A stretch of DNA of 64,000 bases. It comes from Capnocytophaga periodontitidis. Lineage in GTDB: Bacteria > Bacteroidota > Bacteroidia > Flavobacteriales > Flavobacteriaceae. Position numbers and translations under genes: made by a program. Positions 27,039 through 34,759 of the stretch are shown piece after piece. The stretch spans positions 310,001 to 374,000 of the forward strand of contig NZ_JAEFDB010000002.1 in the NCBI RefSeq assembly GCF_016126015.1, in the 5' to 3' direction. Positions within the stretch are counted from its first letter, which is position 1, and every line of letters begins with the position of its first letter. The notes under the pieces were generated by a model. It was not told the DNA's origin. It saw only the letters and a list, made by a program, of their open reading frames with translations, and searched no databases.

Positions 27039-27304
27039 AAATAAACTTTGTCAAAGTCCCAAAACTCTGACAAAGTTTTTCCTTTTTCACCACTCCCATA
27101 ATCCCCACCGCTCCCCCTATCTGCCTGTGCGGTTCGCACCCCACCGCTCCCACCCCTCTCACCATCTTTTTCCAGCTTGTCCCCTTTCGGGGGTTCGGGG
27201 GCTATCTCCCACCGCACCCTCTATCTGCCCGTGCAGTTCGCACTAAAAACCGCTAAATGTTTTGATAATAAATAAAAAAGTTATATCTTTGCCTTTCAAA
27301 TAAA
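27039..27304 (+). repeat. Direct repeat copy 2, downstream of the toxin gene
   Basis: Matches copy 1 (26128-26339) including the promoter, but an internal segment (CCACCGCTCC..., about 27102-27155) is duplicated. The promoter copy (TTTG 27261-27264, TATCTTTG 27284-27291, 19-nt spacer) is intact yet faces no ORF for about 300 bp. Confidence 0.9.
27261..27291 (+). promoter_or_regulatory. Duplicated promoter without an adjacent gene
   Basis: Identical -33/-7 boxes and spacing to the promoter at 26295-26326. Transcription from it would run through 27300-27600 toward mrp. Confidence 0.6.
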
Positions 27305-27605
27305 GAATCATTAGCTCAGATTTCACATTAGAACATAGGTTAGCTGTTTTGTATCATAATCCGTGAAATCCAATAGAGATAGCTGTCAATGTCCACACAA
27401 AACTTTTGTAATGAAGATAGGTCGCTTCACTTTGCTAAAGTTGATTACTTTAATAATCAGTAGCTTTTTAGGTATGCCGTAGAGGCGATTAGCAAATCGT
27501 CCTCTAAAAAATAAGCTATTTAAATTATTTGACTATAAAACAGAAATAAAAAATAGAAATAAGAGTGTAATAAATTCTTACCTCTTACCTCTTAACTAAA
27601 AACAA
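27305..27605 (+). other. Repeat-rich leader region before mrp
   Basis: No ORF. 27428-27507 is a diverged CTTTGCTAAAG repeat ending in a hairpin TAGAGGCGATT-AGCA-AATCGTCCTCTA (27479-27507), and 27577-27600 is the CTTACCTC-type leader ending 5 bp before the mrp ATG. A non-coding RNA from the promoter at 27261 is possible but unproved. Confidence 0.5.
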
Positions 27606-28727
27606 ATGAATATTCAAAAAAAAGATGTATTAGAAGCGCTTCGCAAAATTACCGCTCCTGGTGAAGGAAAAAATATGGTCGATAGTGGCGCTGTACAAAA
27701 TATAGTAGTATTTGGAGATGAAGTAGTAGTAGATGTAGTAATCAATAACCCAAGTCTACAAGCTAAAAAACGTACTGAAGTAGAAGTGATGAAAGCCATT
27801 CACGGCGAAGTACACGAGAAAGCTAAAGTAGTAGTGAACGTGAAAGTCATCGCTCCCGAAGTGCCCGAAATCAAAGGGAAACCTATACCAGGCATCCAAA
27901 ATATTATCGCTGTTGCCTCAGGCAAAGGTGGGGTAGGGAAGAGCACCGTAACTGCCAACTTAGCTGCCGCTCTCGCCAAAATGGGCTTCAAAGTAGGCCT
28001 CCTCGATGCCGATGTCTATGGACCCTCTATCCCTATGATGTTCGATGTAGCAGATAACCGACCTCAATCGGTGGCTATCAATGGCAAATCGTTCATTCAA
28101 CCTATAGAAAACTACGGTGTAAAAATCCTCTCTATTGGTTTCTTTACCAATGCCAATCAGGCAGTAATATGGCGAGGTCCTATGGCGTCCAAAGCGCTTA
28201 ACCAACTCATTTTTGAATCCTATTGGGGAGAACTCGATTTCCTCCTCATCGACCTTCCTCCAGGAACAGGCGATATTCACTTGAGTATTATGCAAGCATT
28301 GCCTATTACGGGTGTCGTAGTAGTGAGCACCCCCCAAAAAATAGCCCTCGCCGATGCCCGCCGTGGAGTAGCGATGTTCAAACAAGAAAATATCAATGTA
28401 CCTGTATTGGGGATTGTAGAAAATATGGCATATTTCACCCCAGAAGAATTGCCTAACAACAAGTATTACATCTTTGGCAAAGAAGGCGCTAAAAACCTCG
28501 CTGCCGATTTGAACGTACCTTTCTTAGGCGAAATTCCCTTAGTACAAGGCATACGCGAAGCAAGCGACGAAGGCCGACCCACAGTGCTACAAGATGGTAC
28601 TCCTCAAGCAAATGCCTTCCGTACTTTAGCTCAAGAGGTCGTGAAAAGTGTCGTAGAACGCAACGAAACACTACCCCCTTCCGAAGCTATCAGAATCACC
28701 AATACCGCAGGATGCAGTAGTAATTAA
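27606..28727 (+). CDS. mrp: Mrp/NBP35-family iron-sulfur cluster carrier ATPase
   Basis: 373 residues: an N-terminal MIP18/DUF59-like domain (about 1-85) followed by a deviant Walker A P-loop ATPase (VASGKGGVGKSTVTANLA, about 101-118), IDLPPGTGD and a C-terminal region. ApbC/Mrp proteins carry Fe-S clusters to apo-enzymes in the cytoplasm. The usual CxxC late in the domain is not obvious: the stretch GIVENMAYFTPEE has no Cys, so cluster binding may differ or depend on other residues such as the terminal GCSSN. A NifU-like gene follows 89 bp later, supporting the Fe-S role. Confidence 0.93.
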   Translation: MNIQKKDVLEALRKITAPGEGKNMVDSGAVQNIVVFGDEVVVDVVINNPSLQAKKRTEVEVMKAIHGEVHEKAKVVVNVKVIAPEVPEIKGKPIPGIQNIIAVASGKGGVGKSTVTANLAAALAKMGFKVGLLDADVYGPSIPMMFDVADNRPQSVAINGKSFIQPIENYGVKILSIGFFTNANQAVIWRGPMASKALNQLIFESYWGELDFLLIDLPPGTGDIHLSIMQALPITGVVVVSTPQKIALADARRGVAMFKQENINVPVLGIVENMAYFTPEELPNNKYYIFGKEGAKNLAADLNVPFLGEIPLVQGIREASDEGRPTVLQDGTPQANAFRTLAQEVVKSVVERNETLPPSEAIRITNTAGCSSN

Positions 28728-28782
28728 CAATAAAAACAATAATTAATAATTAAATAGACAATAATCAGCAACAACATACTTG

Positions 28783-28810
28783 TTACCTGTTACTTGTTAC
28801 CAATTACCTG
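28783..28810 (+). repeat. TTACCTGTTACTTGTTACC leader repeat
   Basis: Tandem TTACYTG units directly before the NifU-like gene, a variant of the CTTACCTC leader family. The same type stands in reverse at 63085-63110. Confidence 0.5.
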
Positions 28811-28816
28811 ATAAAA

Positions 28817-29050
28817 ATGGAAGAACTTAAACAAGAAGTGATAAAAGCTTTAAATAAAATACGCCCCTATTTGCAAAACGACGGCGGCGATATTACTCTC
28901 GTTGATATCGAAGACGGAAAAATCGTAAAAGTACGCTTAGAAGGTACTTGCACCAACTGCTCCGTCAATCAAATTACCCTTAAAAGCGGTGTCGAAATGA
29001 CTATCAAAGAGTATGTACCTCAAATCGAAAAAGTAATCAGTGTAGAATAA
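28817..29050 (+). CDS. NifU C-terminal-domain Fe-S scaffold protein
   Basis: 77 residues comprising a single NifU C-terminal (Nfu) domain: IRPYLQNDGGDITLVDIEDG, then GTCTNCSVNQITLKSGVE with the CxxC that binds a [4Fe-4S] cluster. It acts as a scaffold or carrier in Fe-S assembly, probably with the Mrp protein encoded just upstream. The stop is 12 bp before the next gene, so the two likely share a transcript. Confidence 0.93.
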   Translation: MEELKQEVIKALNKIRPYLQNDGGDITLVDIEDGKIVKVRLEGTCTNCSVNQITLKSGVEMTIKEYVPQIEKVISVE

Positions 29051-29062
29051 AACCTTAGTACT

Positions 29063-29566
29063 ATGGCAACGAATAAAGAATCGCGTAAAGAATATTGGAA
29101 ACGCAAGTGGCTTAGCAAATACCGCTTGATAGTAATGGACGATAGTACCTACGAGGAAAAAACTTCCTTCCGATTGAGCCGTCTCAATATCTTCGTCTTT
29201 GGTTCTCTCTTTGCCTTTGTACTCATTGTGCTCACTACAATACTGATTATCTATTCCCCTCTGCGCCAGTATATCTTAGGCTATACTGCCGTCGAAAACA
29301 AACGCGAAACTCTCGGACTGCTCTTCAAAGTAGATTCCTTAGAGCAAAAAATTCAAGATAACGACAAGTATTTAGCCTCTATCAAAAAAGTACTCGTCGG
29401 TGACCTGAAACCTCAACACGATAAGGATACCGCTAGCTTCAACATCTCCGACCCTAAATACGACCCCAAAGCTTATAGGGTAACCCCTAATAAACAGGAT
29501 TCTATCCTCCGTCAAGAAGTAGAACAACAAGAACAAGAACAGGAAATAGAACCTACAAACCCTTAA
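29063..29566 (+). CDS. Membrane-anchored hypothetical protein resembling the N-terminus of M23 peptidases
   Basis: 167 residues. A basic N-terminus ([21 protein letters not shown]) with [20 protein letters not shown] leads into one membrane helix ([21 protein letters not shown]), then a short coiled coil and a Pro/Gln/Glu-rich tail. The first half is of the kind seen at the N-terminus of Flavobacteriia M23/LytM-type peptidases, but no HxH or zinc motif follows, so it lacks the catalytic domain. Possibly a regulator or pseudo-enzyme of the envelope; this is inference. It sits between nfu and pdxJ with gaps of 12 and 11 bp. Confidence 0.7.
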   Translation: MATNKESRKEYWKRKWLSKYRLIVMDDSTYEEKTSFRLSRLNIFVFGSLFAFVLIVLTTILIIYSPLRQYILGYTAVENKRETLGLLFKVDSLEQKIQDNDKYLASIKKVLVGDLKPQHDKDTASFNISDPKYDPKAYRVTPNKQDSILRQEVEQQEQEQEIEPTNP

Positions 29567-29577
29567 AAACAGAATTA

Positions 29578-30294
29578 ATGACAAAATTAAGTGTAAATAT
29601 CAACAAAATAGCTACCTTGCGCAATGCACGCGGTGGCAATATGCCCGATTTATTACAAGTAGCCAAAGATGTGCAACGCTTTGGCGCTGAAGGTGTAACT
29701 ATCCACCCCCGCCCCGATGAACGCCACATCCGCTATCAAGATGCCTTCGATTTGCTAAAAGTAGTAACTACCGAATACAATATCGAAGGAAACCCCATCC
29801 CTAAATTCATCGACTTGGTCTTGCAAGTCAAACCTACCCAAGTTACCCTCGTCCCCGATGCCGAAGACGCAATCACCTCTAATGCCGGATGGGATACCAT
29901 TAAACACAAAGATTTTTTAACCGAAGTAGTAACCGAGTTCAAACGCAACGGTATTCGTACCTCACTATTCGTAGACCCTGTCGAGGCAATGGTAACTGCC
30001 GCTGCCGCTACCGGTACCGATCGTGTAGAACTCTATACCGAAGGCTATGCAAGTGCCTATGCACACGGTAACAAAGCTGCTGTTGAACCCTATGTAAAAG
30101 CTGCCTTAGAAGCTCAAAAAGTAAGCTTAGGACTCAATGCCGGTCACGACTTGAGTTTGGACAACGTAAAATATTTTAGAGAGCAAATACCTAACCTCTT
30201 AGAAGTCTCTATAGGTCACGCGCTTATTTGCGAAGCTCTTTATTTAGGTTTAGAAAATGTAATCCAGCTATACCTTGGAAAATTAGCTAATTAG
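29578..30294 (+). CDS. pdxJ: Pyridoxine 5'-phosphate synthase
   Basis: 238 residues, standard length. Condenses 3-amino-1-hydroxyacetone phosphate with deoxyxylulose phosphate to make pyridoxine 5'-phosphate. The TIM-barrel fingerprints are clear: [58 protein letters not shown] and [10 protein letters not shown] with the late [11 protein letters not shown]. It lies 11 bp after the membrane protein gene, so all four genes from 27606 may form a loose operon. Confidence 0.97.
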   Translation: MTKLSVNINKIATLRNARGGNMPDLLQVAKDVQRFGAEGVTIHPRPDERHIRYQDAFDLLKVVTTEYNIEGNPIPKFIDLVLQVKPTQVTLVPDAEDAITSNAGWDTIKHKDFLTEVVTEFKRNGIRTSLFVDPVEAMVTAAAATGTDRVELYTEGYASAYAHGNKAAVEPYVKAALEAQKVSLGLNAGHDLSLDNVKYFREQIPNLLEVSIGHALICEALYLGLENVIQLYLGKLAN

Positions 30295-30352
30295 CTAATT
30301 TTCATAGAGCTCGCACTAAATTAAGAAACTAATACATTAACATATCAACAAA

Positions 30353-31378
30353 ATGAAAACACATCTTACTTTAGGGGAGTTCATCATCCAAAATCAGAAG
30401 GACTTCCAACATTCAACTGGCGAACTATCACGTTTGCTGAGTGCTATTAAATTAGCCTCTAAGTTAGTAAACCGCGAAGTAAACAAAGCGGGACTCGTTG
30501 AGGATATTTTGGGCGATATGGGCAAAGAAAATATCCAAGGCGAAGTGCAGAAAAAGTTAGACGTTTTCGCTAACGACCTCTTTATCCGTGCCCTTACTCA
30601 GCGCGATGTAGTATGTGGCATTGCTTCCGAAGAAAACGAGTTTTTCATTCCCATTGCCTCTTCCGAGAACAGCCCTAACAGCAAGTACGTTGTGCTCATC
30701 GACCCTCTCGATGGCTCTAGCAACGCCGATGTAAATGTAACTGTCGGTACAATCTTCTCTATCTATAGACGCGTAACTCCAGTAGGGACTCCCGTACAAT
30801 TAGAAGACTTTTTGCAAGAGGGTAACAAGCAAGTAGCAGCAGGTTATGTGGTCTACGGACTTTCTACAATGCTTGTTTATACTACCGGTCACGGGGTAAA
30901 TGGCTTCACTCTCGACCCCTCTATCGGTACTTACTACCTCTCTCACCCTAATATGCAGTATCCTAAAGATGGTACCATCTACTCCATCAACGAAGGGAAT
31001 TACGTGCATTTTCCACAAGGAGTAAAGGACTATATCAAGTATTGCCAAGCCTTAGAAGGCGATCGCCCTTATACTTCGCGTTATATAGGCTCCTTAGTCT
31101 CCGATTTTCACCGCAATATGCTCAAAGGAGGTATTTATATCTACCCTTCGGGAACGCGTACGCCACGCGGTAAATTGCGCTTGCTCTACGAATGTAACCC
31201 TATGGCATTCCTCACCGAACAAGCAGGAGGTAAAGCCTCCGATGGCTATACGCGCATTATGGATATCCGCCCTACAGAACTTCACCAAAGAGTACCTTTC
31301 TTCTGCGGATCAGAAAATATGGTGAAAAAGGTAGAAGAATTTATGGCAAAATATCCTAATGACAAACTTGATTATTAG
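30353..31378 (+). CDS. fbp: Fructose-1,6-bisphosphatase class I
   Basis: 341 residues. Gluconeogenic removal of the 1-phosphate from fructose 1,6-bisphosphate. Class I marks: ASEENEFF, the metal-binding [16 protein letters not shown], the sugar-binding [14 protein letters not shown] and [21 protein letters not shown]. It has its own 58-bp leader after pdxJ. A Flavobacteriia living partly on peptides would need it for hexose synthesis. No oddities. Confidence 0.97.
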   Translation: MKTHLTLGEFIIQNQKDFQHSTGELSRLLSAIKLASKLVNREVNKAGLVEDILGDMGKENIQGEVQKKLDVFANDLFIRALTQRDVVCGIASEENEFFIPIASSENSPNSKYVVLIDPLDGSSNADVNVTVGTIFSIYRRVTPVGTPVQLEDFLQEGNKQVAAGYVVYGLSTMLVYTTGHGVNGFTLDPSIGTYYLSHPNMQYPKDGTIYSINEGNYVHFPQGVKDYIKYCQALEGDRPYTSRYIGSLVSDFHRNMLKGGIYIYPSGTRTPRGKLRLLYECNPMAFLTEQAGGKASDGYTRIMDIRPTELHQRVPFFCGSENMVKKVEEFMAKYPNDKLDY

Positions 31379-31427
31379 TTAGTTATAAAAAAGATGGTAA
31401 AAAACTTGCAAAATATTCACAAAATAT

Positions 31428-31458
31428 TTTGCAAGTTTCAAAAATAGTACTACTTTTG
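31428..31458 (+). promoter_or_regulatory. Promoter of trnF
   Basis: TTTG 31428-31431, 19-nt spacer, TACTTTTG 31451-31458; same boxes and spacing as the tRNA-tuf promoter. Confidence 0.75.
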
Positions 31459-31480
31459 CAGCCGTAATGATAAAACAACG

Positions 31481-31553
31481 GGTACCTTAGCTCAGTTGGT
31501 AGAGCAAAGGACTGAAAATCCTTGTGTCCCTGGTTCGATTCCTGGAGGTACCA
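31481..31553 (+). tRNA. tRNA-Phe (anticodon GAA)
   Basis: 73 nt. Acceptor GGTACCT/AGGTACC, discriminator A, D-arm CTCAGTTGGTAGAG, anticodon GAA in GACTGAAAATC, T-arm GGTTCGATTCC. Single-gene unit with its own promoter and a downstream terminator. Confidence 0.97.
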
Positions 31554-31605
31554 CGAGATCTTCTTCATAGAGGAAATTTTTCATATTTTTAAGGATTAGG
31601 AATTG

Positions 31606-31636
31606 CAAAAGCCTCAGCATTCGCTGAGGCTTTTGT
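31606..31636. terminator. Bidirectional terminator between trnF and the barrel gene
   Basis: AAAAGCCTCAGC-ATTC-GCTGAGGCTTTT, a perfect 12-bp stem flanked by A and T runs, positioned to serve both trnF (+) and the repeat-bounded barrel gene at 31711 (-). Confidence 0.85.
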
Positions 31637-31644
31637 TATTTAGT

Positions 31645-31694
31645 ACTTTGTCAAAGTCCTTAATTGCCCGTGCGGCTCGCACCTTTGATAAAGT
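31645..31694. repeat. Nested palindromic repeat (GTGCG-GCT-CGCAC core)
   Basis: Outer arms ACTTTGTCAAAG (31645-31656) and CTTTGATAAAGT (31683-31694) enclose TCCTTAATTGCCC and the core GTGCGGCTCGCAC. It is the fullest copy of this family in the window. Confidence 0.8.
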
Positions 31695-31710
31695 ATAAGT
31701 ATGTTTGTTA

Positions 31711-32388
31711 TTAAAAAATTCTGTACCCTACCGAAATACTGAATACTTGATTAGAGGTGCTTTCTGAGCGGCTGGGTAGTATATCGGCGAAACCTATTCC
31801 ATATTGAATGCCTGCTGTAAAACGATTGATTTCTACGCCTGTAGCTAAGTTGAACCCTACATCAAATCTGCGTAAATCATCTGAGGTACTGTTACCAATA
31901 ATTAATGAATGACTGTTTCTTACGGTGTGGTCTATTACTTTTTTCTTCTTGTAGTGCGTCCACTCTTCACGTGAATTACCCCACAAAGCAGCAGCTACAT
32001 AAGGTCCTGCTTTCCACAATAAGTTTACTTTTCGCAACTTTAAGCGATAGCCCACATAAAAAGGCATCTCTAAATAGCCATAACTGTAATGTCTTTCACT
32101 TAGGAATCTCTCTTTGTCTTCTTTGTATTTATACTTGTAAGAATGTCCTTTGGTGGTGAGCAATAACCCCGATTCAAGATAGAATCCTGTAGGAAAATTT
32201 ACACTTGCCAAAGCTCCCGTGTGAAATCCTGGAGTGATTGACCTTTTACTGTCGTAAGTATCTGAATAATAAACTCCTGCAATGTTCAAGCCTGCCTTTA
32301 CTTCCAATCCCATTTTCACTTGTGCGCACAGAGGACTCATCATCCCCAAAAGCAGGGCTACTGCCAAAAATAATTTTGCTCTTTTCAT
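31711..32388 (-). CDS. PorT-like outer-membrane beta-barrel protein A
   Basis: 225 residues with a signal peptide ending SPLCAQ. Then a small beta-barrel of the PorT/OmpA-like type: VKMGLEVKAGLNIAGVYY, FPTGFYLESGLLLTTKG, YLEMPFYVGYRLKLRKVNLLWKAGPY and terminal VFSISVGYRIF (C-terminal aromatic). The function of such proteins is usually unknown. It is a paralogue of the gene at 32681-33361, with the same order of motifs; the two are in the same orientation and separated by a repeat-filled spacer. Confidence 0.85.
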   Translation of the reverse strand: MKRAKLFLAVALLLGMMSPLCAQVKMGLEVKAGLNIAGVYYSDTYDSKRSITPGFHTGALASVNFPTGFYLESGLLLTTKGHSYKYKYKEDKERFLSERHYSYGYLEMPFYVGYRLKLRKVNLLWKAGPYVAAALWGNSREEWTHYKKKKVIDHTVRNSHSLIIGNSTSDDLRRFDVGFNLATGVEINRFTAGIQYGIGFADILPSRSESTSNQVFSISVGYRIF

Positions 32389-32423
32389 TGTATAATGTTT
32401 TAAAGTTTACTGATTTAAAACTA

Positions 32424-32454
32424 CAAAGCTACAAAAATAATTGTAAACCACAAA
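32424..32454 (-). promoter_or_regulatory. Promoter of barrel gene A
   Basis: On the - strand, TTTG (32451-32454), 19-nt spacer, TAGCTTTG (32424-32431), 36 nt before the start codon; full consensus. Confidence 0.7.
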
Positions 32455-32487
32455 TTAAAGTTCTCAAAATCACTTTTGTGTCACTAC

Positions 32488-32645
32488 ACTTTACCAAAGT
32501 TTTAATAGCTCGTCGTGCTACGACCTTTGCCAAAGTTTCTTGCCCGTACGGCTCGTACCTTTGGCAAAGTTGATTACTCTGATTATCAACAGCTTTTGTA
32601 GTATGTTATGTAGGAAAGCCAGCGATAGCTGGGTATGTGCTGCAA
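32488..32645. repeat. Compound nested-palindrome repeat (GTCGT-GCT-ACGAC and GTACG-GCT-CGTAC)
   Basis: ACTTTACCAAAG, inner hairpin GTCGTGCTACGAC (32512-32524), CTTTGCCAAAG, inner hairpin GTACGGCTCGTAC (32546-32558), CTTTGGCAAAGT (32559-32570), then an arm with GTAGTATGTTATGTAG and a terminal hairpin CCAGC-GAT-AGCTGG (about 32619-32632). Two units share the middle CTTTGCCAAAG. Confidence 0.8.
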
Positions 32646-32680
32646 ACGCCCTCACGGATAAAAAAATCCAGATAGCCTCT

Positions 32681-33361
32681 TTAAAGAATTCTTCCACCTA
32701 TCGAAAAAGCAAAACACTGCTGCTTCATATAGTTCTCATTAGGGTTAGGCAATATATCGATGAAACCTACTGAGTATTGGAAACCAATGGTAAAACGCTT
32801 GATTTCTAAACCTGTAGCAAAGTTGAAACCCGCATCAAAAGGCTTGAGTCCATCGTTACTGCCATTGCCAATGCTCAATGAGTATTTACTTTTGTTGATG
32901 TGCAAAAACCTACTATCCTTATACACCGATTGTTCTTCGCGTACATTGGCAGCCAAAGCCGTCGCGATATAAGGTCCTGCTTTCCACACAAAAGTAATAT
33001 GTCGTGCTCTAAGGCGAAAACCTACATAGACCGGAATTTCCAAATAGTGATGATTAAAAACTTGCCTACGCATATAGTTACCATCAGATTTGTAATAGCC
33101 TCCGCCGTAACTATACTCGTGTTTAAAGTTTTTAGAGGCATATACCAATCCCGATTCTATCGCAATGCCATTGTCAAACTGAGCGCTCAACAATCCGCCT
33201 ATTTGCAATCCCGAAGCGCTTTCCATTACCCACTCAGGCGATGAAACGCTGTAAAGACCGCCTGCGGTAATCCCTGCTTTGGCTTCTACACCCCATTTTA
33301 TTTGTGCTTGTGCAACGATTCCCCAGAGGAATATCATTGCTAATAATTTCATTCGGTTCAT
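32681..33361 (-). CDS. PorT-like outer-membrane beta-barrel protein B
   Basis: 226 residues from the ATG at 33361; the upstream start at 33394 would lie in the -7 box at 33392-33399 and add 11 residues before the signal peptide, so 33361 (MNRMKLLAMIFLWGIVAQAQ) or 33352 is preferred. The motifs parallel protein A: IKWGVEAKAGITAGGLY, FDNGIAIESGLVYASK, YLEIPVYVGFRLRARHITFVWKAGPY and terminal FSIGGRIL. A paralogous pair from local duplication; the role in the outer membrane is unknown. Confidence 0.85.
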   Translation of the reverse strand: MNRMKLLAMIFLWGIVAQAQIKWGVEAKAGITAGGLYSVSSPEWVMESASGLQIGGLLSAQFDNGIAIESGLVYASKNFKHEYSYGGGYYKSDGNYMRRQVFNHHYLEIPVYVGFRLRARHITFVWKAGPYIATALAANVREEQSVYKDSRFLHINKSKYSLSIGNGSNDGLKPFDAGFNFATGLEIKRFTIGFQYSVGFIDILPNPNENYMKQQCFAFSIGGRIL

Positions 33362-33391
33362 AAATTTAGGTATTAAAATGAATTTCAGAGG

Positions 33392-33399
33392 CAAAGGTA
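33392..33399 (-). promoter_or_regulatory. -7 box of barrel gene B
   Basis: TACCTTTG on the - strand, a full TAnnTTTG match, with no good -33 box 17-23 nt upstream (the 8-bp CTAATTTG repeats occupy that place). Confidence 0.4.
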
Positions 33400-33411
33400 A
33401 TAAATAATTAG

Positions 33412-33442
33412 CTAATTTACTAATTTGCTAATTTGCTAATTA
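33412..33442 (+). repeat. 8-bp tandem repeat (CTAATTTG) between divergent promoters
   Basis: Units CTAATTTA, CTAATTTG, CTAATTTG and CTAATTA at 33412, 33420, 33428 and 33436. Two units supply TTTG boxes, one of which is the -33 box of the porin promoter. Confidence 0.8.
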
Positions 33443-33454
33443 TTCTTATCTTTG
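33424..33454 (+). promoter_or_regulatory. Porin promoter within tandem repeats
   Basis: TTTG 33424-33427, 19-nt spacer, TATCTTTG 33447-33454, 25 nt before ATG 33479. The spacer holds one repeat unit and part of another. Confidence 0.65.
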
Positions 33455-33478
33455 CCCCAATATATTAATTTTCCTTTT

Positions 33479-34672
33479 ATGAAAAGATGCTTTTTCACCT
33501 TATTAACAACCTTAACCACTATATTTGCTACCGCTCAAGAGGCTGATACTTTGGCAATAGAAAAGCCAACTCCTCCTTCCGCACTTCCGGCTTTTGCCAA
33601 AAAACTAAACATCGATTTGTTTTTCAGAGGGGGAGGCGTGAGTGATAACTATAACGATGCTTCTAAAAACAGCACTCATTTTGTGATTGATAATGCGCGC
33701 ATCAATCTGCAAGGTGATTTCAACGACGATCTCTTTTACCGCGTGCGATTCCGCCCTAATCGTCCCTTTACCGAAACTTCTCAGGACGGTGGTACTACTG
33801 CCTTAGACTATGCTTTTATCACCTATCGTTTTGGCGCGACACGTCAGTGGGATGTAACGGTGGGCAAACAGCTCGCTGCGTTTGGAGCTTTTGAAAAAGA
33901 AATCAACCCTATCTACGAATATATTTTCACCGATTACCTAAATGGGGTCTATAACAATGTCTTCCTTTCAGGGCTCGCTTTGGGCTATAAACTCAACGAC
34001 CGCCAGAAAGTAGGCGTACAGTTGCACAACACGGTGAATGCTAAATTCGCTACTCATTTAAAAAACAACGGCTTTGTAGCGGGCGATTTTAAGGCTTCCA
34101 AAGCACCTATCGGGATGTACCTCTATTGGAATGCCGATTTGCTCGACGGCAAACTCAAATTGCGCTACTCCTATAACCTATCGCAATACGCTGCCAACTA
34201 CCTCACTCACTCCGTAGCTTTGGGGAATTGGTATAAAAGTGGCAAACATACGGTTTATCTCGACCTCAGTTATACCTATATGGCTGCCGATTACGGACTT
34301 ACAGCTTCAAAACTCCTCAGCGCCTACGATGGTTTGGCAAGCAATAATTTCTTGATGCAGAAAGATGCAGTCTACAAACGAGCTGTATCGCGCTACGACT
34401 ATCAACTTACCGACCGCTGGAGTCTATCGGCTAAGGCGGGTATTGAGTTAGCGGGGAGTACCCAACGCCTCAGTGAGCAGTTGCGTACCAATTGGATATA
34501 TTTCGCCGCGGCACAATACGCTCCCATACAAGGACAAGACCTCCGCTTTTATGTAGCCTACGTGGGGAATACCCTCAGCTACGACAAAGCCTTACATCTA
34601 AAAGATGAACAACTACACCGCATCGCAATTGGTGCTTACTATACATTACCAATTTTAAAAAGTAGTCGTTAG
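33479..34672 (+). CDS. Phosphate-selective porin O/P-like outer-membrane protein
   Basis: 397 residues from ATG 33479 (the ORF start at 33452 falls in the -7 box of the promoter). Signal peptide MKRCFFTLLTTLTTIFATAQ, then a 16-18-strand porin-like barrel with LNIDLFFRGGGVSDNY, DNARINLQGDFNDDLFYRVRFR and KQLAAFGAFEKEINPIYEY, matching the porin O/P family. Such proteins pass phosphate or polyphosphate; ion specificity is inferred. It lies divergent to barrel gene B. Confidence 0.85.
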   Translation: MKRCFFTLLTTLTTIFATAQEADTLAIEKPTPPSALPAFAKKLNIDLFFRGGGVSDNYNDASKNSTHFVIDNARINLQGDFNDDLFYRVRFRPNRPFTETSQDGGTTALDYAFITYRFGATRQWDVTVGKQLAAFGAFEKEINPIYEYIFTDYLNGVYNNVFLSGLALGYKLNDRQKVGVQLHNTVNAKFATHLKNNGFVAGDFKASKAPIGMYLYWNADLLDGKLKLRYSYNLSQYAANYLTHSVALGNWYKSGKHTVYLDLSYTYMAADYGLTASKLLSAYDGLASNNFLMQKDAVYKRAVSRYDYQLTDRWSLSAKAGIELAGSTQRLSEQLRTNWIYFAAAQYAPIQGQDLRFYVAYVGNTLSYDKALHLKDEQLHRIAIGAYYTLPILKSSR

Positions 34673-34759
34673 TAATTTTGGATAGTGATTTGTGTGTTTA
34701 AGAATTTGTAAGCTATATAGTTATAAATCTCTTTAACTCATAAAAAAAACACAAGTGCT

